From the NCBI GenBank assembly GCA_013331375.1, contig DUGO01000033.1, positions 1 through 10,128 on the forward strand: 10,128 nt of DNA. Reading direction: 5' to 3'. This document shows positions 5,925 to 10,128 of the stretch, piece by piece; position 1 is the first letter of the stretch; each line of letters starts with the position of its first letter. A model generated the notes under the pieces. It did not search any database, had not been told where the DNA came from, and worked only from the letters and a program-made list of their open reading frames with translations. Position numbers and translations under genes: made by a program. This DNA is from Candidatus Methanoperedentaceae archaeon. Its GTDB lineage: Archaea; Halobacteriota; Methanosarcinia; Methanosarcinales; Methanoperedenaceae.

Positions 5925-5955
5925 AAAATTAGAAGCTATTCGAAGTCCTCCCAAA

Positions 5956-7053
5956 TTATTTTTCCTTCAACAGAGCTACCGTTATCCCAGCCCCGACCAG
6001 CGCCGCAAGGGCATACAGCTTAAAGGTCGCTCCTATCCCGATGCTGTCTGCCAGAATACCGCCGAGCACGGGGCTCACAGTTGCACCTGCCACCCAGCTT
6101 GTGTGGTTGATGCCAAGCACAGTCCCCCTGATTCTCTGCGAGGCGTCCTGCGCGTATGCAGAGGTCGCAGGAAGGCTAATACCTGCTCCTGCTCCGAGCA
6201 GGGCAAGAACCACAGTGAACTGGTCAGGGGTCGTGACCATCGGAAAAGAAAAAATGACTGGCACCGAGAATAGAAAACCGGCAATTATAGGCTTCTTTCT
6301 TCCCACCCTGTCAGCCAGCCTGCCAGCCAGGGGAAGAATTACCAGGCTGGCAGCAGTCATGGCTGCAAGACTCATGCCTATGCTCTCATTGCCAATCTGG
6401 TATTTTGCCATGTAAAGAGGCGACATCGTCCTTATCCCCTCGCCCACGATGCCCTGGATAAAAGTGCAGATGTATATTGTGCTGTTGAGCTTGAATACCG
6501 GGCTGGCTCCGGCTATATGCTCTTTTACAGGCTCTTCGATCAGCTTACCCACAACAAGTGCTGCCGCAAGAATCAGGACCGCGACCAGATAAAAACTGGC
6601 TCTCCAGCCAATCGTGCCGACCAGCATGCCTGCCATCAGGAATCCGGTTACAATACCTGAAAAAACACCGGTGAGCGTGATGCTGACTGCTCTCGCCCTG
6701 GGCGCAGCAGGAAAAATATCGCCTATAATGGCAGAGCTTGAGGGGATAAAGGCAGCAGAACCCAGCCCGAGAAGGAACTGGAAAGCGATTAATTGACCTG
6801 CTGTCTGGCTTGAGCCTGACAGAAAGGTGGCGGTTGAGATAAGGAACATACCGCAGACGATAAGCCATTTTCTTCCATACCTGTCAGAGATGTAGCCCAT
6901 GGGGATGGAAGCTAGCAGGCTCAGGGACGAGGCTGCTATTATCCACACGGCAACTGAATGGGAGATACTGAATTCGGATTCGAAGAAGGGCAGCAGCGGG
7001 ACTGGAAACGCCCTTGCAACCGACGAAAGGAATGTGGCTATGGTTATAGTCAA
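5956..7053 (-). CDS. Major facilitator superfamily (MFS) transporter, DHA1-like
   Basis: A 365-residue polytopic protein. MFS motif A (G-x-x-x-D-R-x-G-R-K) appears in both halves: residues 53-62 (GYISDRYGRK) between helices 2 and 3, and 244-253 (GRLADRVGRK) between helices 8 and 9. A glycine-rich helix 5 runs through 'GVFSGIVTGFLMAG' to GWR at 149-151, as in drug:H+ antiporters of the DHA1 group. A hydrophilic central loop lies near 170-188 (KLIEEPVKEHIAGASP). The chosen start is TTG at 7053, with a GGAAGTG site 5 bases before it. It leaves almost no residues ahead of helix 1, so the protein is short for the family (about 400). The frame is open further upstream to a stop near 7129 but has no ATG or GTG. 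It seems monocistronic. The substrate cannot be inferred; sugar, drug or metabolite efflux are all possible. Confidence 0.9.
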   Translation of the reverse strand: MTITIATFLSSVARAFPVPLLPFFESEFSISHSVAVWIIAASSLSLLASIPMGYISDRYGRKWLIVCGMFLISTATFLSGSSQTAGQLIAFQFLLGLGSAAFIPSSSAIIGDIFPAAPRARAVSITLTGVFSGIVTGFLMAGMLVGTIGWRASFYLVAVLILAAALVVGKLIEEPVKEHIAGASPVFKLNSTIYICTFIQGIVGEGIRTMSPLYMAKYQIGNESIGMSLAAMTAASLVILPLAGRLADRVGRKKPIIAGFLFSVPVIFSFPMVTTPDQFTVVLALLGAGAGISLPATSAYAQDASQRIRGTVLGINHTSWVAGATVSPVLGGILADSIGIGATFKLYALAALVGAGITVALLKEK

Positions 7054-7058
7054 TAAGG

Positions 7059-7065
7059 CACTTCC
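7059..7065 (-). promoter_or_regulatory. Shine-Dalgarno supporting the TTG start of the MFS gene
   Basis: GGAAGTG, one mismatch from the consensus GGAGGTG, ends 5 bases before the TTG at 7053. An ATG overlapping this site (7066-7068) is out of frame and encodes only MEVPY before a stop. Confidence 0.45.
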
Positions 7066-7099
7066 ATTGCTTGAGATATTGATCGCTCCTAGATATCTT

Positions 7100-7129
7100 G
7101 AACGCAGGTGAACATAGATTGACGCAGAT
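7100..7129. repeat. Three-unit degenerate 10-bp tandem repeat
   Basis: Three adjacent 10-base units are visible: GAACGCAGGT (7100-7109), GAACATAGAT (7110-7119) and TGACGCAGAT (7120-7129). On the other strand they read as ATCTGCGTCA-ATCTATGTTC-ACCTGCGTTC. Unit length is close to one helical turn. It lies just upstream of the MFS gene, in the untranslated part of its open frame. Confidence 0.5.
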
Positions 7130-7175
7130 CATCAACCTATGTTGAAGCCTCGACGATTATTTCCAGTATCCTAAA

Positions 7176-7310
7176 TCATAGGAATTGCAAGTATTGAAGG
7201 TAACGCAACAGAAGCAGTATCCACACTCTTTTCTTTGCTCCTGTGCCGCCTGAAGCAATAGTTTTATCAAAATGATTAGCGCCGCTGTCAAAAGCTATTA
7301 TGGCCATCAT
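7176..7310 (-). CDS. Doubtful 44-residue hypothetical ORF
   Basis: The frame starts at a double ATG (7310/7307), MMAIIAFDSGANHFDKTIAS, and ends in a Leu/Tyr-rich RVWILLLLRYLQYLQF tail that could form a short membrane helix. It begins 17 bases after the stop of the 40-codon ORF upstream. There is no Shine-Dalgarno; the preceding bases (AATAATAAGAT) are A-rich. Nothing is recognised. Chance is a serious alternative. Confidence 0.18.
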   Translation of the reverse strand: MMAIIAFDSGANHFDKTIASGGTGAKKRVWILLLLRYLQYLQFL

Positions 7311-7327
7311 ATCTTATTATTCTGTGC

Positions 7328-7450
7328 TCACATTTTCTGGATAAGAACTCCTTTTCTGATGATGCTCGACTCGTAATGCTGCTTATAGGCAGTAATTTCC
7401 CAAATAAACATGAAGATAACCGCCGCAAGAATCTTTTTAAGGATTTCCAT
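7328..7450 (-). CDS. Possible 40-residue single-helix membrane protein
   Basis: ATG 7450 opens a 40-residue frame, MEILKKILAAVIFMFIWEIT followed by a charged tail with YKQHYESS and IRKG, ending in TGA at 7330-7328. Layout is that of a small type II-like membrane peptide: basic N-terminus (KK), one hydrophobic helix at about residues 4-21 and a polar C-terminus. There is no Shine-Dalgarno, but TATTTATT on the minus strand about 20-25 bases before the ATG would suit a leaderless transcript. No family is recognised. The residue pattern is more orderly than expected by chance, yet nothing independent supports it. Confidence 0.33.
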   Translation of the reverse strand: MEILKKILAAVIFMFIWEITAYKQHYESSIIRKGVLIQKM

Positions 7451-7517
7451 GATGTGATTGCAGAAATAAATAGCCGATAGCCACTAGGTTTCGCTCAAGG
7501 GTAGTTTCCACAATAGT

Positions 7518-8930
7518 CTACCTCAACATTTCTATAAAAGATTCGACTCTATTTTGTGATTGTTCCAGAGCTTCTGCCTTATCAAGCTCATCTACTTCAA
7601 TGACGAGTGTTGGAATGCCAGCTTTTTCTTTTACGATGTCAGCAACCATCCTCGATACGGCGGACTGGTAGTTGCAACCCCATTGATGCATAAATATCAT
7701 GCCGTCAGCCTTTGACTTTTTAATTTGCTCAACCGTCCATAGCGCACGAACTTCGATTGGCTGCTCATATGATATAGAGAGATTAGCTTTTGCAAGATTA
7801 CCGTAGGGATTACCATTTTCTTTAACCTCGATGTAAAGTCCACTCAACCAATCATCTTTGCCGACTACAACTCCACCTGCCCGATCAACGACTGTGGGGT
7901 TTGGACTTACACATGACCCGCAGGCAAATAATCTGACTGGGTCGTCAGTAAGACCAGCACCTTTGATTGAATTCTTAATCCTTTCATGCACTTCCTGCTT
8001 TGTTTCCTCCAAAATACTAATCGCTGAGATTGCACTTACTCCACATGGGTCGTTTCCGAATATTCTAATATTATTGAAATCTGTGCTATTGGTTGGTGGA
8101 ATATTTGCTGACCACCATAATTCATGGATGTCTAAGGCCAATCTTCGCATTTTGTTGTGGAGCTTGATTTCTTCCTTTAGACCATCCTCAGTCATCCCCG
8201 CACTTGTAATGTTAAGAATGCTTGCTATAAGACGCTTGAGGTTTGATGCGAAATACTCAACAGCCCATTCTTTGTTAACTTGGTTGTTAATCGGATAGTC
8301 TATTAATTGCAGAGGATAGCTTCGCTGACTGCTTCTATGTTTTTCAACCAGATAGGCCACATCAGAACATCTCAAGCAGAGGAATGGTGCCAGCATATCA
8401 ACATCTACAACTCCATCGCTTATAGCGGCGTGGGCGCCAATCTGATTGCATGCTTCTATAGTTATTAATTTTCTTCCACTTTCCATAATAGCTGTGTTTC
8501 TTAAATCGATTTGATGAAGGTCTAAACCATCCTCCATTTCTCGTACCCAAGTGCTTACGGCTCCGGGTCTGAGAGGAATGGCACCAGCCGCGTAGTAGGG
8601 ATCCCTCGTCTGTCCTCCCCCCTCATTCAAGATTAAAGGTATACCTTTGCTTCGTGCTGCCAGCATTCGGTCACGCCAAGTAAGTTCGATGTAATTGTAC
8701 TTAATACCACTTACGAAATCGACATCATCGGATAACCTGACAATGTTGTACGTCTTTGTATCATATGCATATGGAAATCGTTTAGGAGCTTCTTCCGTCA
8801 TAAACTGCCATATCTGTGAGGGTGTAACATGCTGACCATCAATGAATACAATTTCTCCCGTCCTTTCTAGCCGACTCCTAATCCGCTCCGGGTAGGTCAA
8901 AAACTTTACTTTATTGGCTTGATTTGACAT
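7518..8930 (-). CDS. 2-hydroxyacyl-CoA dehydratase / benzoyl-CoA reductase (HgdB/BcrB) family iron-sulfur protein
   Basis: A 470-residue soluble protein of the HGD-D family, whose members bind a [4Fe-4S] cluster and receive low-potential electrons from an ATP-driven activator (HgdC/BcrA type). The C-terminus is diagnostic: MHQWGCNYQSAVSR (residues 414-427), GIPTLVIEVDELD, then an NRVESFIEML end. Candidate cluster ligands are Cys161 (EACNQIG), Cys185 and/or Cys188 (FLCLRCSD) and Cys419 (QWGCN). Cys296 and a second CxxC at 337-340 (ACGSC) are extra. At 'VVVGKDDWLSG' a Trp361 stands where many relatives carry Cys. It starts at ATG 8930, 4 bases after the substrate-binding protein's stop, with GAGGTGA overlapping that stop. 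No activator ATPase is in the window. Substrate is unknown: 2-hydroxyacyl-CoA, aromatic-CoA, or a small molecule as in double-cubane cluster proteins of this superfamily. Confidence 0.88.
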   Translation of the reverse strand: MSNQANKVKFLTYPERIRSRLERTGEIVFIDGQHVTPSQIWQFMTEEAPKRFPYAYDTKTYNIVRLSDDVDFVSGIKYNYIELTWRDRMLAARSKGIPLILNEGGGQTRDPYYAAGAIPLRPGAVSTWVREMEDGLDLHQIDLRNTAIMESGRKLITIEACNQIGAHAAISDGVVDVDMLAPFLCLRCSDVAYLVEKHRSSQRSYPLQLIDYPINNQVNKEWAVEYFASNLKRLIASILNITSAGMTEDGLKEEIKLHNKMRRLALDIHELWWSANIPPTNSTDFNNIRIFGNDPCGVSAISAISILEETKQEVHERIKNSIKGAGLTDDPVRLFACGSCVSPNPTVVDRAGGVVVGKDDWLSGLYIEVKENGNPYGNLAKANLSISYEQPIEVRALWTVEQIKKSKADGMIFMHQWGCNYQSAVSRMVADIVKEKAGIPTLVIEVDELDKAEALEQSQNRVESFIEMLR

Positions 8931-8934
8931 TCTT

Positions 8935-8941
8935 TCACCTC
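8935..8941 (-). promoter_or_regulatory. Shine-Dalgarno overlapping a stop codon (translational coupling)
   Basis: The end of the substrate-binding protein gene, ATG AGG TGA, contains GAGGTGA and lies 4 bases before the next ATG at 8930. Terminating ribosomes would therefore be placed to reinitiate on the dehydratase-family gene. Confidence 0.7.
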
Positions 8942-9960
8942 ATTTCTTTATAATAAGGATTGAACTCGTTTGAATAGACATCAGAAGGCTCAAGCTGCCC
9001 TTCTTTTATCTTCCCATCCTTTTCAAGCCATTCTATCCAGAACTCGACGTCACTATCCATTACAATTCCATGCTTTATTTCTCCAAACCCCTTCCAGTAT
9101 TTTGCAAGGTCGGGATTTTCCCCTCTGTCTTTAAGTATCTTGGCAACTAATTCTTTAGCTTCTTGTGGATGATCGAGGTCCCAGTCCATTGCCTTTGTAA
9201 TACCCTCTACAAGGCGCTTTACAGCCTCCGGATTTTCTTTCAGGAATTTTTCAGAGACGAAATATAACCCTTGGCTTACATCACCTGTGGCATCAGTGTC
9301 TGTGAATAATACTCTTACTCCTCCATTTGCTACTATCTTTTCTCCTACTGGGTCAAATGGAGCTGCAACATCTACAAGTCCCTGTCTTAGCGCCTGCTCA
9401 TGCTGGGGAGGAGGTAATACAACAAGTTGCACCGCATCCTTGGATATGCCGTTTTGTACAAGGTGTGCGCGAGTTATATACTCCACGCTACCCCCGAGGA
9501 CGTTTACTGCAATCTTCTTTCCAACAAGGTCTTTAGCGCTTCGTATACTGCTATTTTCAAGCACTATCCATTTTGTATTATTACCGCCAGAAGCAACAAT
9601 AGCTTTTATCTCAGCTCCCCTTGATTTAGCATTGATTACCGGAATCCAAGCAGAAGAGCCCAGTTCTATATTCCCAGCTGACACTGCCATTATTTTTTCA
9701 GGCCCACCCGTAGTGGAGCCCGCGCGGGTAATGTTTAGTCCCTTGAGAAATCCAAGTTCCTTGGCGAAGTCAACAGGCTCAACCGAGCCCGGAATAGTGA
9801 GACTTCGTATAGTAATCCCATTTTTTGGTGTATTTTCAGTATTCTTGAGGGCTGGAGTTGGAGCTTCTTGCGTTTTAGTCTCCATAGCTAAGAATAGATA
9901 GGTACTTGCAACTATGGCTATGATAATAATTGCTAAGAAAATTTTTGGTTTATTATTCAT
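8935..9960 (-). CDS. ABC transporter substrate-binding protein, SsuA/NMT1-like
   Basis: A 341-residue extracytoplasmic solute receptor. Residues 5-24 (PKIFLAIIIIAIVASTYLFL) form a signal anchor, followed by a Thr/Pro-rich linker (about 28-48). There is no Cys anywhere, so it is not a lipoprotein; it is either anchored by its N-terminus or cleaved. The two-lobed periplasmic fold of the nitrate/sulfonate/taurine/thiamine-precursor group is evident in order: EPVDFAKELGFLKGLN (61-76), STTGGPEKIMAVSAGNIELG (82-101), the hinge SIRSAKDLVGKKIAV (138-152), the GLVDVAAPFDP ligand-lobe motif, and a C-terminal 'SEKFLKENPEAVKRLVEGI' helix. The start has a GAAGAGGAT Shine-Dalgarno. It sits 15 bases after one dehydratase-family gene and 4 before another; no permease or ATPase is in view. 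Ligand is undetermined; this fold binds sulfonates, nitrate, pyrimidines and aromatics. Confidence 0.9.
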   Translation of the reverse strand: MNNKPKIFLAIIIIAIVASTYLFLAMETKTQEAPTPALKNTENTPKNGITIRSLTIPGSVEPVDFAKELGFLKGLNITRAGSTTGGPEKIMAVSAGNIELGSSAWIPVINAKSRGAEIKAIVASGGNNTKWIVLENSSIRSAKDLVGKKIAVNVLGGSVEYITRAHLVQNGISKDAVQLVVLPPPQHEQALRQGLVDVAAPFDPVGEKIVANGGVRVLFTDTDATGDVSQGLYFVSEKFLKENPEAVKRLVEGITKAMDWDLDHPQEAKELVAKILKDRGENPDLAKYWKGFGEIKHGIVMDSDVEFWIEWLEKDGKIKEGQLEPSDVYSNEFNPYYKEMR

Positions 9961-9975
9961 TTTATCCTCTTCATG

Positions 9976-10128
9976 TCATTTGATTTTATTATTTAACAGC
10001 TCAACAAAAGCCTCGACTCTGGTTCTTATCGCTTCAATGTCAGAGCCTGCATACTCGGTGTGGATTTCAAGCAGCGGTACCCTCTCTTTTTTGAGCACAT
10101 CCTTTGTCTCGCCAGCTTTGAAGGTGAA
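9976..10128 (-). CDS. Second HgdB/BcrC-family dehydratase/reductase subunit, C-terminal 50 residues only
   Basis: The frame is open to the window edge on the minus strand and ends in TGA at 9978-9976. The visible residues include RVPLLEIHTEYAGSDIEAI followed by RTRVEAFVELL. This matches the ending of 2-hydroxyacyl-CoA dehydratase/BcrC-like subunits, 'IPxLxIExDY...D...LRTRxEAFxEML'. The same family's ending in the 470-residue neighbour is clearly different in detail (DELDKAEALEQSQNRVESF), so the two are paralogous subunits rather than a recent duplication. It precedes the substrate-binding gene by 15 bases in the same operon. The cluster-binding cysteines would lie outside the window. Assignment rests on 50 residues but the pattern is distinctive. 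Confidence 0.75.
   Translation of the reverse strand, partial: FTFKAGETKDVLKKERVPLLEIHTEYAGSDIEAIRTRVEAFVELLNNKIK

Larger units (their letters stand above)
5276..5955. other. Gene-poor, A/T-rich stretch with relics
   Basis: No confidently real gene lies here. It holds a hairpin terminator, a 16-codon hydrophobic ORF, a doubtful 68-codon minus ORF and a possible AbrB-like remnant with a direct repeat (each listed separately). Between 5276 and 5432 I see only A/T-rich sequence with no ORF of note. Long frames on the plus strand here have no start signals and odd His/Cys-rich composition. Confidence 0.5.
7130..7517. other. Intergenic region between the MFS gene and the dehydratase-family operon
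   Basis: This stretch has no confidently real gene. It holds two tiny minus-strand ORFs (listed separately) and a 34-codon plus-strand frame at 7272-7376 with no start signals. No tRNA, repeat array or clear terminator was found; after the stop at 7518 the minus strand shows no strong hairpin with a T-run. Confidence 0.5.

Noticed and set aside
7272..7376. 34-codon plus-strand ORF
   Set aside because: No ribosome site or promoter; overlaps more orderly minus-strand frames.
7858..8298. 146-codon plus-strand frame inside the dehydratase-family gene
   Set aside because: Antisense shadow; the minus-strand protein has conserved family motifs across the whole stretch.
9287..9901. 204-codon plus-strand frame opposite the substrate-binding protein
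   Set aside because: Low-complexity Ser/Thr/Pro composition, no start signals; antisense shadow of a recognisable gene.
1..10128. tRNA, rRNA, CRISPR arrays and insertion sequences
   Set aside because: No cloverleaf with a GGTTCRA arm, no regular spaced repeats, and no transposase motif or terminal inverted repeats were found on either strand.

Overview
The window looks archaeal and is probably from an anaerobic euryarchaeon, perhaps of the Methanosarcinales/Methanoperedens type. The reasons are A/T-rich TATA-like promoter elements about 25-35 bases before starts, strong GGAGG-type Shine-Dalgarno sites inside operons but apparently leaderless starts for single genes, heavy use of ATA and AGG codons, and a gene set of Mrp-type antiporter subunits, a UPF0016/GDT1 transporter and HgdB/BcrB-family iron-sulfur proteins. 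This assignment is an inference; no rRNA or other marker gene is present.

Region 1 (1-3722, + strand) is the 3' part of a tightly packed operon for a multisubunit cation/proton antiporter. It holds the C-terminal part of one large antiporter-like subunit, a 70-residue two-helix protein, a complete second large subunit (636 residues, with a C-terminal extension), a 67-residue one-helix protein and a 53-residue two-helix protein that a length filter would easily miss. Starts abut or overlap the preceding stops, or follow within 6-17 bases behind a purine-rich Shine-Dalgarno.

Region 2 (3752-5021) holds a convergent gene for a small lipoprotein with a DUF4352-like domain and, divergent from it, a UPF0016/GDT1 cation transporter that probably starts at a leaderless GTG.

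Region 3 (5022-5955) is gene-poor. It contains a 51-codon minus-strand ORF with its own palindromic double-TATA promoter and a hairpin/T-run terminator, a doubtful 68-codon minus-strand ORF, a 16-codon hydrophobic ORF or sorting-tail relic ending in a second hairpin terminator, and a possible decayed AbrB/MazE-type antitoxin with a short direct repeat.

Region 4 (5956-7053, minus) is a major facilitator superfamily transporter that probably starts at TTG. Behind it lie a three-unit 10-bp repeat and two tiny possible ORFs.

Region 5 (7518-10128, minus) is an operon cut by the window edge: the C-terminus of a 2-hydroxyacyl-CoA dehydratase/benzoyl-CoA reductase-family protein, an SsuA/NMT1-like ABC-transporter substrate-binding protein, and a complete second dehydratase-family protein of 470 residues. 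Gaps of 15 and 4 bases, with a Shine-Dalgarno built into a stop codon, show they are translated together. This is the most interesting part of the window: a high-energy reductase-type iron-sulfur enzyme joined to a solute-capture protein suggests uptake coupled to reduction of a small, unidentified substrate.
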